Of a stretch of DNA of 64,000 nt, positions 41,319 through 50,083 are shown in pieces. Numbering within the stretch: the stretch's first letter is position 1; the number at the start of each line of letters is the position of its first letter. Location of the stretch: NCBI RefSeq assembly GCF_008085915.1, contig NZ_VSJK01000008.1, positions 1 to 64,000 of the forward strand, in the 5' to 3' direction. A model generated the notes under the pieces. That model was given only the letters and a program-made list of their open reading frames with translations, did not search any database and was not told the DNA's origin. Both the position numbers and the translations under genes were made by a program. Source of the DNA: Oceaniovalibus sp. ACAM 378. GTDB lineage: Bacteria > Pseudomonadota > Alphaproteobacteria > Rhodobacterales > Rhodobacteraceae.

Positions 41319-41737
41319 GAAAATTCAACGGCAAGATACGGGTTTGCGCGATAGACAGGGCAGTCGGGCCGTTCGTTAAGCGCACAAAGAGCGGCTGACT
41401 CACAACTGGCGGATCTTGGCGAATGGGGTGTGGGGACGGGGTACGCGTGCAGCAGGTCACTGCCGGCACGCGGGTTCGCCAGTGGTGATCGGGTGCAGCC
41501 GATGGGCGTTATCCCCGTTCGGGTCGCTGGACCAGTGGTCCGTCAGAGCTGCGGCAGGCTTTGTCCGGTCGGCGCGAAGACCCCGCGCAAAAGGAGGGAT
41601 CTCGCTGATTTCCGCGTCACGTCGTGAAATCGTTCAGAGGTTTTTGCTGGACGGCACGCAAGGCCGCGCTGTCGGTGCGGCGCTGTGAAGAGGGCGGGTG
41701 ATCGCCGCAGCCAATGACGCTGCGCGGTCACTCCAAA
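41319..41737. other. Non-coding stretch without recognisable content
   Basis: About 420 bp between the RND operon promoter and the end of the UxaA gene. Short open frames exist on both strands, but none has a ribosome site, codon bias or family resemblance that I can support. No repeat or hairpin stands out. Confidence 0.4.
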
Positions 41738-43261
41738 TCACATAACCGCGCCAATCTGCCAGGGCACAAACTCGACCCCGCCAAAGCCCAGTTGTTCGCT
41801 TTTCGTCTGCTCTCCCGAAGCGACGCGGATAAACAGTTCGAACATCTCGCGCCCCTTGTCTTCCAGACTCGCACCCTCATTGATGATGTCGCCACAGTTG
41901 ACGTCCATGTCATCGGCCATGCGGCGATACATTTCCGAGTTGGTGGCGACCTTGATGCCGGGCGTCGGCATATAGCCCGATACCGACCCGCGTCCGGTGG
42001 TGAATACGATCAGGTTCGCGCCCGATGCGATCTGTCCGGTGACCGAGCAGGGATCGAATCCGGGGCTGTCCATGAAGACGAACCCCTTTTTATCGATCTT
42101 TTCGGCGAACAGATAGACTTCGCTCAGGGGTGCACTGCCGCTTTTGGCGACGGCACCCAGCGATTTTTCAAGGATCGTCGTCAGCCCGCCACGCTTGTTG
42201 CCGGGGCTGGGGTTGTTGTCCATCTCGCCAAGGTTGCGGGCGGTGTAATCCTCCCACCAACGGACGCGGTCGATCAGCTTTTCGCCCACTTCGGCCGAGA
42301 TGGCACGGCGGGTCAGCAGATGTTCGGCGCCGTAGATTTCCGAGGTTTCCGACAGGATCGTCGTACCTCCGTGACGCACCACAAGGTCGGACGCCACGCC
42401 AAGTGCCGGGTTCGCCGTGATGCCGGAATAGCCGTCAGAACCGCCGCATTGCATCCCCACCATCAGCTCGGAAACCGGCGCGGGTTTGCGGGTTGCGGTG
42501 TTTGCCATCTCGGCAATGCCGCGCAACTCTTCCAGCCCTTTCGCAATTGTCTTGCGCGTGCCGCCCTCGTGCTGGATCGTCATGTAACGCAACGCGCCAT
42601 CGGCACGGATCGGGCGGCCCCCCACAAGGGCGGACACCTGCATCACCTCACACCCAAGACCGATCAGAAGGATGCCGCCGAAATTCGGGTGCTGGGCATA
42701 CCCCGCCAGTGTCCGGAACAACGTGGCATAGCCCTCATTTTCGCCGGACATGCCACAGCCGGTGCCATGGGTGATCGGCACGATCCCGTCAATATTGGGA
42801 AAGTCATCCAGAAGCCCCGATTTTTCAGCGGCTTCGGCAATGAATTTGGCGACCGAGCCTGAGCAGTTCACCGAAGTCAGGATGCCAAGGTAGTTGCGGG
42901 TGCCGACACGTCCGTCAGCGCGGTGATAGCCGTCGAAGGTTCGCTTATCGGTGGCGGGCTCCAGCGGTCTCGCCTCGCTGGCGTAAGCATAGTCGCGGGT
43001 GTGTTCGCCCATTCCGAGGTTCTGCACATGCACATGTTCGCCGAGGGCAATGTCACGGGTCGCCTGACCGATGATCTGACCATAGCGCAATACGTTCTGC
43101 CCGGCCCGGATCGGTGCCACGGCGATCTTGTGGCCCTGTCCCACCGATTGCAGCAGCGTTGTGCCAGCAGGGCCGCAGACCTCGCCTGCCGGAAGGTCGG
43201 CCAATGCGATCGCGACATTGTCTTGCGGGTGCAGGGTCAGAATGCGGGGTTTATCGGCCAT
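41738..43261 (-). CDS. Fused altronate dehydratase-type lyase (UxaA family)
   Basis: The 507-residue enzyme has an N-terminal SAF domain (residues ~8-95, with GQGHKIAVAPIRAGQNVLRYGQIIGQATRDIALGEHVHVQNLG) and the UxaA catalytic domain. The latter shows RVGTRNYLGILTSVNCSGSVAKFI, HGTGCGMSGENEGYATLFRTL, ILLIGLGCEVMQVSAL and VGMQCGGSDGYSGITANPALG. It dehydrates a sugar acid such as D-altronate or D-galactarate using metal bound by the cysteines. It is divergent from a GntR regulator followed by a FucU-type mutarotase, consistent with uronate or deoxysugar catabolism. The ATG at 43261 follows AGGAGAG. The exact substrate is not determined by sequence. Confidence 0.85.
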   Translation of the reverse strand: MADKPRILTLHPQDNVAIALADLPAGEVCGPAGTTLLQSVGQGHKIAVAPIRAGQNVLRYGQIIGQATRDIALGEHVHVQNLGMGEHTRDYAYASEARPLEPATDKRTFDGYHRADGRVGTRNYLGILTSVNCSGSVAKFIAEAAEKSGLLDDFPNIDGIVPITHGTGCGMSGENEGYATLFRTLAGYAQHPNFGGILLIGLGCEVMQVSALVGGRPIRADGALRYMTIQHEGGTRKTIAKGLEELRGIAEMANTATRKPAPVSELMVGMQCGGSDGYSGITANPALGVASDLVVRHGGTTILSETSEIYGAEHLLTRRAISAEVGEKLIDRVRWWEDYTARNLGEMDNNPSPGNKRGGLTTILEKSLGAVAKSGSAPLSEVYLFAEKIDKKGFVFMDSPGFDPCSVTGQIASGANLIVFTTGRGSVSGYMPTPGIKVATNSEMYRRMADDMDVNCGDIINEGASLEDKGREMFELFIRVASGEQTKSEQLGFGGVEFVPWQIGAVM

Positions 43262-43361
43262 CAGAGTCTCTCCTCTGGCCGGCAACCGGCCGTTTCAGCA
43301 CATTGAGGACTAGATTGACTTGGCCTTTCTGTCAACTAACATGCCAGTTGGAGGCGTGAAT
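43262..43361. promoter_or_regulatory. uxaA-gntR divergent promoter region
   Basis: The 100-bp gap holds GGCCGG-CAA-CCGGCC at 43277-43291, close to the uxaA start. Nearer gntR is TTGAC-N11-GTCAA at 43315-43335, a candidate GntR operator. GGAGG at 43350-43354 selects the ATG at 43362 for gntR. Confidence 0.45.
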
Positions 43362-44060
43362 ATGCCCAACCCGACGCTGGCACTGTATATAGACAGACTT
43401 GAGGGGCCTCTGGGCCAGCGGATCTATGCTGCGCTGCGCAACGCCATTCTGGATATTACGTTCGAGCCGGGAATGATCCTGCGAAAAGGCGCGCTTTGCG
43501 AGCAGTTGGGTGTGTCCCGTTCGCCGGTGTCCGAGGCCCTGGGGCGGCTGTCGTCCGATGGGCTGGTCGATATCATCCCGCAATCCGCCACCCGGGTTTC
43601 ACAGTTTTCGTTGGTCGAGCTGCGCGAAGAAAGCTTCCTGCGCGAGGCGGTCGAGGTTGCAGCGGTGGTCAAGGTTGCCGCGGAGCGCACCGAGGATCAG
43701 CTGACCCGCCTGACGCGCAACCTGCGGCTTCAGGAGTTGTTGATTGACGACAAGGATTTTCAGGGCTTTTTCGAAGCAGACGTCGAGTTTCACGAATTGA
43801 TCCTGGGGTTTACCGGGTTTCCCAAAGTTGTCGCAGCCGCCGGGCAGATGTCGCTGCAACTGCGCCGTGCCCGGATGCTTTTGTTGCCAGAAGAGGGCCG
43901 CCCGGCCGAGGCTCTGGCGGAACATCACTCGATCCTGAACGCCATTCGCGCCAAAGACCCTGCCGCCGCGGGGCAGGCCGTTTCAATGCATCTGGGCCAG
44001 TTGATTGAACGTATCGTTCCGTTACAGCGCCAACATCCCGGATATTTTCGCCCGAGCTGA
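43362..44060 (+). CDS. GntR-family regulator, FCD (FadR) subfamily
   Basis: A 232-residue regulator. The N-terminal winged HTH (residues ~12-75) reads LGQRIYAALRNAILDITFEPG then LCEQLGVSRSPVSEALGRLSSDGLVDI. The helical FCD ligand domain (~90-215) includes FFEADVEFHELILGFTGFP (metal-binding Asp/His) and AEHHSILNAIRAKDPAAAGQAV. FCD regulators usually respond to carboxylates or sugar acids. It probably represses the divergent uxaA gene and its own operon. Confidence 0.9.
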   Translation: MPNPTLALYIDRLEGPLGQRIYAALRNAILDITFEPGMILRKGALCEQLGVSRSPVSEALGRLSSDGLVDIIPQSATRVSQFSLVELREESFLREAVEVAAVVKVAAERTEDQLTRLTRNLRLQELLIDDKDFQGFFEADVEFHELILGFTGFPKVVAAAGQMSLQLRRARMLLLPEEGRPAEALAEHHSILNAIRAKDPAAAGQAVSMHLGQLIERIVPLQRQHPGYFRPS

Positions 44061-44071
44061 GGAGACTGAAC

Positions 44072-44503
44072 ATGCTTCGTAACATCCCCCCCATCCTGTC
44101 GCCCGATCTTTTGTGGACATTGCGTGCCATGGGGCACGGCGACGAGATTGTCATAGTCGACGCCAATTTCCCCGGAACTGCCATGGGCAGTCGGTGTCAC
44201 CGGCTTGACGGACTCAGCGCAACAGATGTGATGCAGGCCGTTCTGTCGGTGCTCCCGTTGGACAGTTTCGTGCCCGACCCTGCACTGGTGATGGAGGTTG
44301 TCGGTGATCCGGACGCCACTCCACCTGTGGTGGTCGAATTTCAGAATATCATCACCGAATGCGCCGATAACCCCGCGACTCTCGGAAAACTTGAGCGGTT
44401 CAGCTTTTACGAACGCGCCAAGACCGCCTTTGCCATCGTGCAGACTGGCGAAACGCGGCTCTATGGCAATATTATTCTGAAGAAAGGCGTGATCGGCGCG
44501 TGA
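44072..44503 (+). CDS. RbsD/FucU-family sugar mutarotase
   Basis: The 143-residue protein has the family core LRAMGHGDEIVIVDANFPG (catalytic His), MQAVLSVLPLDSFV and the ending FYERAKTAFAIVQTGETRLYGNIILKKGVI. FucU members interconvert anomers of L-fucose; RbsD acts on ribose. The FERAK-Y-G-N ending favours the FucU branch. It lies 11 bp after gntR and should be co-transcribed, linking the locus to deoxysugar or sugar-acid use. Confidence 0.85.
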   Translation: MLRNIPPILSPDLLWTLRAMGHGDEIVIVDANFPGTAMGSRCHRLDGLSATDVMQAVLSVLPLDSFVPDPALVMEVVGDPDATPPVVVEFQNIITECADNPATLGKLERFSFYERAKTAFAIVQTGETRLYGNIILKKGVIGA

Positions 44504-44563
44504 TTATCGCCGTTCATCAACATTTCTGGCGCACCGGGCGGTGACACGCCGCGGGCCTGTCTT

Positions 44564-45769
44564 TCAGATCACCGCGCGTTCAACAATCGGCCGATCCGCC
44601 AGAACCCGGTCAATGTGGAATTCCGACAGGTCCAGCGTGCGGTATGCCCCATGGGTCAGCCATTCGGCCGTGCCGCGCCCCATCGCCGGAGCTTGCTGCA
44701 GCCCGTGGCCGGAAAACCCCGACAGGGACAGGAAATTGGCCACATCGGGGTGCGGTCCGGCAATGGCGTTGCGATCAAAAACGTTCATCGCATAGTGTCC
44801 GGCCCATTCCTGGGTCACCCGCACTGCATCAAACTGCGGGATACGGGTGGCGATGGCGGGCCAGACGTGATCCTGCCACAGGGCATGGTCCATGGTGAAA
44901 TCATCGAAATCCACGCTTGGGTCGGGGATGGAATGGCCGCCGGCCATATAGGTGCCGCCGCCGTTTTCGCGCACATGCACCCCCGACGGATCAATGGTCA
45001 GCGGCAGATCGCGGTCCAGCGGGCGTTCGGCGCGAAAGATCCAGGTGAACCGTTTGCGCGCCTCGACGGGCACGGCAATCCCGGCCATGGCGGCGGTCCT
45101 TGCGGCGCGCGGGCCGGTGGCATTGACCATCGCGCCACAGGCAATCACCTGACCGTCGGTCAGGGTCACGCTGTCGACCCGGTTGCCCGCAGGGTTGCGG
45201 GTGATCGCCGCAACTTCGCCGGTAATATACTCGACGCCGCGTTCCCGGGATTGGCGACGGAACCAGTCAAACACCGTGGCGCCGTCGAAATACCCCTCGT
45301 TCACTGTGTTGATTGACCCCAGCAGAATATCATCGACGTTATAGAACGGATAGTCGCGCAGGATATCCTCGGGTGACAACAGGCGGGTGGCGGCCCCTGC
45401 GGCCTGTTGAACCGCGCAGTTGGCGCGCAGCGTGGCGGCAAATCCCTCATTATCGGCCAGATAGAGATAGCCGAAGTTGCGGATCGACAGATGCGGAACC
45501 CGTGTGTCTCCTCCCATGCGGGCGCGCAGGTTCGTCACGAAATCGGCGGCGAATTGCGATATCCGCACGTTCAACCCGGTGGAATACTGCTGGCGCATGC
45601 AGGAATTCGTATGCGTCGTCGAACAGGTGGCATAGGTCGGATCACGCTCGATCACGAGAACCGACCCGTCAAAGGTGCTGTCGTCGGTCAGAAACCACGC
45701 GGTGGATGCGCCCATGATCGCACCGCCAATGATCACCACGTCGTAACTGCGCCTTGCCGGTCTTGTCAT
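44564..45769 (-). CDS. FAD-dependent oxidoreductase (D-amino acid/sarcosine oxidase-like)
   Basis: A 401-residue DAO-family flavoenzyme. The FAD Rossmann motif is SYDVVIIGGAIMGASTAWFL near the N-terminus, with VLVIERDPTYATCST (acidic end of the second strand) and the substrate-side motif TNSCMRQQYSTGLNVRISQF. A late GHYAMNVFDRNAIAGPHPDV and FLSLSGFSGHGLQQAPAMGR close the flavin site. Such enzymes oxidise N-methyl amino acids, dimethylglycine or D-amino acids. The ATG at 45769 has GGAGGCG upstream. It is monocistronic and divergent from the MFS gene. Confidence 0.85.
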   Translation of the reverse strand: MTRPARRSYDVVIIGGAIMGASTAWFLTDDSTFDGSVLVIERDPTYATCSTTHTNSCMRQQYSTGLNVRISQFAADFVTNLRARMGGDTRVPHLSIRNFGYLYLADNEGFAATLRANCAVQQAAGAATRLLSPEDILRDYPFYNVDDILLGSINTVNEGYFDGATVFDWFRRQSRERGVEYITGEVAAITRNPAGNRVDSVTLTDGQVIACGAMVNATGPRAARTAAMAGIAVPVEARKRFTWIFRAERPLDRDLPLTIDPSGVHVRENGGGTYMAGGHSIPDPSVDFDDFTMDHALWQDHVWPAIATRIPQFDAVRVTQEWAGHYAMNVFDRNAIAGPHPDVANFLSLSGFSGHGLQQAPAMGRGTAEWLTHGAYRTLDLSEFHIDRVLADRPIVERAVI

Positions 45770-45901
45770 GCCACGCCTCCGCTTTTGTCGCACCCTTTCG
45801 TCAATTTCTGGCAAAGGCAAGATCGCCGGTGCCGTACCCGTTGCGAGCCTTGCCCTTGGACCGGGGGCCGCGTATTTCCTTGGGCAAGGGTGGAGCAATA
45901 T

Positions 45902-47557
45902 ATGGTCGTCGCCAAACAATTCACCGGGCCAGGGTCAACGCTTGGGCTGTTTCGGAACCCGACGTTCCGTACATTGTGGATTGCATCGCTTGCGTCGAAC
46001 TTTGGCGGTCTAGTTCAGGCCGTGGGCGCGGCCTGGATGATGACCAGCCTGACCGATTCCCCGCAGATGGTGGCGCTGGTTCAGGGGTCGGTTTCATTGC
46101 CGCTGATGGCGTTTTCCCTACTGGCCGGGGTGTTTGCCGACAATTTTGACCGCCGCAAGGTGATGATCACGGCACAGGTGTTCATGTTCTCCATGTCACT
46201 TTCGCTGGCAGTCATGGCCTATCAGGGGTTGCTGACACCCTGGACCCTGCTCAGCTTCACCTTCCTGATCGGCTGTGGCACCGCGTTGCACGGGCCCAGC
46301 TGGCAAGCGAGCATGGGTGATATCGTGCCGCGCGACGAACTTGCCTCGGCGGTGACGGTGAACTCCATGGGATTCAACATGATGCGCTGTGTCGGACCGG
46401 CGGCGGGCGGTGCAATTGTCGCTCTGGCCGGGGCGGCGGCGGCCTTTGCGGTCAACGCCGTCAGTTATGTCGCGATCATTGGCGCGTTGCTCCGCTGGAA
46501 GCCGCCCGCGCGCGATCTTCATCTGCCGCGCGAACCTTTCGGCAGCGCGTTTTCTGCCGGGCTGCGCTATGTCGCCATGTCGCCCAACCTGCTGCGGGTC
46601 AACCTGCGCGGGTTTCAGTTCGGGCTGGCGGCGGTGGTTGTGCTGGCGCTGTTGCCGGTCGTCGTGCGTGATCTGATGGGTGGATCGGCATTCCTCTATG
46701 GTGTGTTGCTGGGCTGTTTCGGCGTAGGCGCGGTGGGCGGCGCACTGGCGAGCGCAAAGTTGCGGGCGCGGTTTTCCAACGAATGGATCGCGCGCGGAGC
46801 GTTCTGCGTCTTCGCCCTCTGCGCGGTGGTGCTGGCATTGGTGCCCGATCCGGTGATTGGCGGAATTGCCTTGCTGGCGGGCGGGGCATGTTGGGTGTTG
46901 GCGCTGTCGATGTTCAACGTGACGGTGCAGCTGTCGACACCGCGCTGGGTCGTCGGGCGGGCGCTGGCGCTGTATCAGACCTGCAACTTTGGCGGCATGG
47001 CCATCGGCAGCTGGATCTGGGGCGAGTTGGCCAGCGCGGCGGGGGCCGAATGGGCGTTGATCGGTGGGGCATTGATCATGTGCATCGGCGCGCTGACCGG
47101 ATTGCGCCTGCCCCTGCCACAATTCGGTGGCGCGAATTTGGACCCGCTGAATCGGTTTCGCGCGCCGCCACTGGCGCTTGCGCTGACACCGCGCAGCGGG
47201 CCCGTGATGGTGATGGTCGACTATGAGATTGATCCGGCCGATGTATCCGAATTCCTGACCTGCATGGCCCTGCGCCGCCGGATGCGGATCCGGGACGGGG
47301 CGCAGCAGTGGGTGCTGTTGCGCGATCTTGAACATCCGACGCATTGGAGCGAGGGCTATCATGTGCCGACCTGGACGGAATATATCCGCCACAACGAACG
47401 CCGCACCCAAGCCGACGCTGCCTTGTCCGACCGGCTGAACGCGCTGAACCGTGCTCCCGAAGGCGAGCGGGTGCACCGGATGATTGAACGTCAGACGGTA
47501 CCGCTGCGCGATGACATGCCGCTGGTAACGAATCGCCCGCTTCCGGATGAGCCATAG
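45902..47557 (+). CDS. MFS transporter fused to a C-terminal ABM-like domain
   Basis: A 551-residue protein. Residues 1-410 are an MFS_3 (enterobactin exporter-like) transporter with twelve helices and the loop VFADNFDRRKVMITAQ between helices 2 and 3. Residues ~430-530 are soluble: PVMVMVDYEIDPADVSEFLT, then LEHPTHWSEGYHVPTWTEYIRH, matching the antibiotic biosynthesis monooxygenase-like fold appended to this MFS group. The soluble domain probably senses or modifies the cargo. The ATG at 45902 follows GGTGGAG; longer in-frame starts run through the divergent gene. Confidence 0.85.
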   Translation: MVVAKQFTGPGSTLGLFRNPTFRTLWIASLASNFGGLVQAVGAAWMMTSLTDSPQMVALVQGSVSLPLMAFSLLAGVFADNFDRRKVMITAQVFMFSMSLSLAVMAYQGLLTPWTLLSFTFLIGCGTALHGPSWQASMGDIVPRDELASAVTVNSMGFNMMRCVGPAAGGAIVALAGAAAAFAVNAVSYVAIIGALLRWKPPARDLHLPREPFGSAFSAGLRYVAMSPNLLRVNLRGFQFGLAAVVVLALLPVVVRDLMGGSAFLYGVLLGCFGVGAVGGALASAKLRARFSNEWIARGAFCVFALCAVVLALVPDPVIGGIALLAGGACWVLALSMFNVTVQLSTPRWVVGRALALYQTCNFGGMAIGSWIWGELASAAGAEWALIGGALIMCIGALTGLRLPLPQFGGANLDPLNRFRAPPLALALTPRSGPVMVMVDYEIDPADVSEFLTCMALRRRMRIRDGAQQWVLLRDLEHPTHWSEGYHVPTWTEYIRHNERRTQADAALSDRLNALNRAPEGERVHRMIERQTVPLRDDMPLVTNRPLPDEP

Positions 47558-47565
47558 CGGGCGAT
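47532..47565. terminator. Hairpin at the MFS / DUF938 convergent ends
   Basis: Nine-base arms ATCGCCCGC (47532-47540) and GCGGGCGAT (47557-47565) around a 16-base loop, overlapping the MFS stop codon. It lies between convergent genes and could end transcription in both directions. Confidence 0.5.
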
Positions 47566-47590
47566 CAGACAGCGGGCCCGGTGGCGGCAT

Positions 47591-48292
47591 TTATTTCCGC
47601 AGGATCAACAACCGGTTGTCGGCGGGCATAGAGATCAGCGCGGCAAGGTCCAGCCCGGCCTGCGCGCCCAGAGCGCGGATATTGTCGACATCGCGCAGGC
47701 CCCAATCCGGGTTGTCGGCCCGCAGGCCCGCATCAAAGGCGGCGTTGCCGGGGCCGGTATGGCTGCCGCTCTCGTTGAACGGGCCGTAAAAGATCAGCAG
47801 CCCGCCGGGCGAAAGCGTTCGGGCGGCACCGGCCACGATCCCGGTCGCCACCGCAATGGGGGCAATGTGGATCACGTTCATTGAAATAACCGCCGTCAGC
47901 GGCCCAAGGGCGACGACGGCACCGTCCCGCGCCCAGTCATCGGCTGCATCCAGACTCAGCGGCGGGCGCGGCGGCACACGCATCTCTGCCGCCCATGCTG
48001 CCGCGGATTGCCGGTGCACCGGATCGGGATCCGAGGGCCACCAGTCAAGCGCCGGAAATCCCAGCGCAAACGATGCCGCATGCTGTCCGGTGCCACAGCC
48101 GATTTCCAGAACCGTCCCCACACGCCCGGCCAGCCAGGGCGCGAGCGCAACCAGCAAGGGCGGTCCGTTACGCGGGACAACCCGTGAAAACAGCCGTCCG
48201 TCAGGCGTGCTTGCGACTGTGGCGGGGGAATATCCGGCGCTGTGGCCCGAGGTCGGGCCAGCGCCGGGAGAGGGTGAGGGCGCGCCGGTCAT
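47591..48292 (-). CDS. DUF938 family SAM-dependent methyltransferase-like protein
   Basis: The 233-residue protein has a class I methyltransferase fold with SAM loop VLEIGCGTGQHAASFALGFP, the DUF938 phrase WWPSDPDPVHRQSAAAW and VISMNVIHIAPIAVATGIVAG. The ending FDAGLRADNPDWGLRDVDNI and LISMPADNRLLILRK is typical of DUF938. Target unknown. The first 20 residues are Pro/Gly-rich and may not belong to the domain. Confidence 0.85.
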   Translation of the reverse strand: MTGAPSPSPGAGPTSGHSAGYSPATVASTPDGRLFSRVVPRNGPPLLVALAPWLAGRVGTVLEIGCGTGQHAASFALGFPALDWWPSDPDPVHRQSAAAWAAEMRVPPRPPLSLDAADDWARDGAVVALGPLTAVISMNVIHIAPIAVATGIVAGAARTLSPGGLLIFYGPFNESGSHTGPGNAAFDAGLRADNPDWGLRDVDNIRALGAQAGLDLAALISMPADNRLLILRK

Positions 48293-48325
48293 CCCGCCGC
48301 GCCGCCGCGTCTCATTTGGTCCGGT

Positions 48326-48877
48326 TCATTTAAGCGGACCGATCAGCATGACCATCTGCCGACCTTCCATCTTGGGAAAGTTCTCGACCTTGCCAATTTC
48401 TTTGGTGTCTTCGGCGACACGTTCGAGCAGTTCACGACCCAGGTTCTGGTGCGCCATTTCGCGCCCGCGGAACCGCAGTGTGACCTTCACCTTGTCGCCG
48501 CCTTCAAGAAACTTGTACACGTTGCGCATCTTGACGTCGTAGTCGTGCGTGTCGGTGTTCGGGCGGAATTTGACTTCCTTGATCTCGATGGTCTTCTGCT
48601 TCTTGCGGGCTTCGCTTTCGCGCTTCTGGGTCTCGTACTTGAACTTGCCGAAATCCATGATCTTTACGACCGGAGGCGATGCGTTGGGCGAAATCTCGAC
48701 AAGGTCCAGACCGACAGCCTGGGCCAGTGCCATGCCGCGTTCGGGCGTCACGACGCCGATGTTTTCGCCTTCCGCTCCGATCAAGCGGATGTCAGAGCCA
48801 CGGATTCGGTCGTTGATCCGGGGGCCGGTATCGCGCACCGGCGGGGCGTTGTGAGGTCTGCGAGCGATGGGAGTCAT
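48326..48877 (-). CDS. infC: Translation initiation factor IF-3
   Basis: IF-3 N- and C-domains are complete: [47 protein letters not shown] and [20 protein letters not shown], ending [14 protein letters not shown]. It dissociates ribosomes and checks start-codon pairing. The ATG at 48877 touches its AAAGG ribosome site with no spacing. An ATC at 48868 lies nine bases after it and would start the protein at I-A-R-R-P-H. IF-3 genes often use non-standard starts for autoregulation, so the true start may be 48868. It is divergent from the lipoprotein gene. Confidence 0.95.
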   Translation of the reverse strand: MTPIARRPHNAPPVRDTGPRINDRIRGSDIRLIGAEGENIGVVTPERGMALAQAVGLDLVEISPNASPPVVKIMDFGKFKYETQKRESEARKKQKTIEIKEVKFRPNTDTHDYDVKMRNVYKFLEGGDKVKVTLRFRGREMAHQNLGRELLERVAEDTKEIGKVENFPKMEGRQMVMLIGPLK

Positions 48878-48987
48878 CCTTTGACTGTTGCGTATAGCGG
48901 AAAATAGCTGTCGCAACGCTTTGGTTCAAGCAGCGTTTGACGTCGGGCGTGCGTTTGGCCATTTTCCTCTTGAGAACGGTCATGTCA

Positions 48988-49093
48988 CGGAACATACCGC
49001 AGGCCAAGTGTGTTCCGCCGAAGAACACCCAGAGGACAACGGTGTTTCATGCGGGAATACCGAAAGAGCAGGTGTATTCCGTACCGGGACACC
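48988..49093 (+). promoter_or_regulatory. Serial hairpins in the leader of the lipoprotein gene
   Basis: Three consecutive stem-loops: CGGAACA/TGTTCCG (48988-48994, 49011-49017), AACACC/GGTGTT (49024-49029, 49041-49046) and GGAATAC/GTATTCC (49054-49060, 49074-49080). A fourth pairing, GGTGT (49071-49075) with ACACC (49089-49093), competes with the third. The series ends about 20 bases before the ATG at 49113, close to its GGAG ribosome site. Confidence 0.5.
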
Positions 49094-49112
49094 AGAAGAA
49101 CCGGAGAACCCG

Positions 49113-50003
49113 ATGAGCATTCGCATCACCACGACCGCGGCCTTTGTGGCAATCGCCATGACCACCGCCGCCTGTTGGGAAGAGGACAAGCCAGAAGCCG
49201 AAGAGACAACCACGACCGGAACCGTGGTTCAGCCCGAAGCACTGAGCGATGCCGGCGCCGCGGATGAGGGGAAATCCGCCGAGGCAGCGAAAATCGAAGC
49301 CGAGGTGGCCGAAAAAGCACGCTTGGCTGATGCCGAAAAAGCACGGTCCGATGCCGAAGCCGCAGAAAAAGCGCGTTTGGCCGACGAGGAAGCGGAAAAG
49401 ATGAAGGCGCAGGTGGCCGCCGAAGCCCGTCAGGCCGAGGAAGCGACTGCGAAACTGGAAGCGGCGGCGGCCGAAAAGGCCCGTCTGGCCAACGAAGAGG
49501 CGGCAGAGCGCGAGGCGGCAATGGCCGAGAAAGCCCGCTTGGCCGAGGAAAGAATGAAAGCTGCGTCAGCCGAAGCCGCCCGTCTGGCCGAAGAAGCAGG
49601 CGACAAGGCCAATGCCGAGATCAAGCGTCTGTCGCAAGCGGCGGCGGCGGCGACGGACAAGGCTGCGGATAAGGCACAGAGCGTGATCGCCGATATGGTC
49701 GAGGCCGGCGAAACAGCCACCGAAACCGATGCGGCAACCGGCGCGGAAACCGCCAAAACTTTTTCAGAAACACCAACGCTCACCGATGATGCCACTGGGC
49801 CTGCCGAAGATCCTGCGGCGCTGGCCGAATTGCTGACGGTTGACGGTTTCGACTATGACAAGGTGAAAGACGCAATCGCCGACTCCGAAATTGGCGCGAT
49901 GCAGAAAACCACGCTAGCAGCTGCTCTGGACGTCGCCCGCGACAATCCCGATGCGCTGAAGCCCCTTCTTGCGCGGATCCGCGATGCGATGGGTCTGGAG
50001 TAA
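49113..50003 (+). CDS. Ala/Glu/Lys-rich coiled-coil putative lipoprotein
   Basis: A 296-residue protein with a signal ending at Cys21 (MTTAAC), an imperfect lipobox. Residues ~55-205 form a nearly continuous coiled coil built from imperfect repeats of A-E-K-A-R-L-A-x-E-E-A. The C-terminal ~50 residues (LLTVDGFDYDKVKDAIADSE) are a small helical domain. The composition is dominated by Ala, Glu and Lys. TolA- or Lpp-like stalks have this character, so a tether between outer membrane and another layer is possible. I do not recognise the family. A structured leader precedes it and a strong terminator follows. Confidence 0.7.
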   Translation: MSIRITTTAAFVAIAMTTAACWEEDKPEAEETTTTGTVVQPEALSDAGAADEGKSAEAAKIEAEVAEKARLADAEKARSDAEAAEKARLADEEAEKMKAQVAAEARQAEEATAKLEAAAAEKARLANEEAAEREAAMAEKARLAEERMKAASAEAARLAEEAGDKANAEIKRLSQAAAAATDKAADKAQSVIADMVEAGETATETDAATGAETAKTFSETPTLTDDATGPAEDPAALAELLTVDGFDYDKVKDAIADSEIGAMQKTTLAAALDVARDNPDALKPLLARIRDAMGLE

Positions 50004-50013
50004 ACCGATCAAG

Positions 50014-50043
50014 GGCCTGCCGCACATGTCGGCGGCAGGCCCA
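50014..50043. terminator. Bidirectional terminator hairpin
   Basis: Perfect eleven-base arms GGGCCTGCCGC (50014-50024) and GCGGCAGGCCC (50033-50043) with an eight-base loop, between the convergent lipoprotein and fpr genes. No long T-run follows. Confidence 0.75.
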
Positions 50044-50083
50044 AATTCATCAGCCTCGATTTAAACTATCCCTGAAACAGGCC

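Noticed and set aside
41416-41688. Possible small gene in the gap before uxaA
   Set aside because: No ribosome site, no resemblance to a family and competing frames of equal quality.
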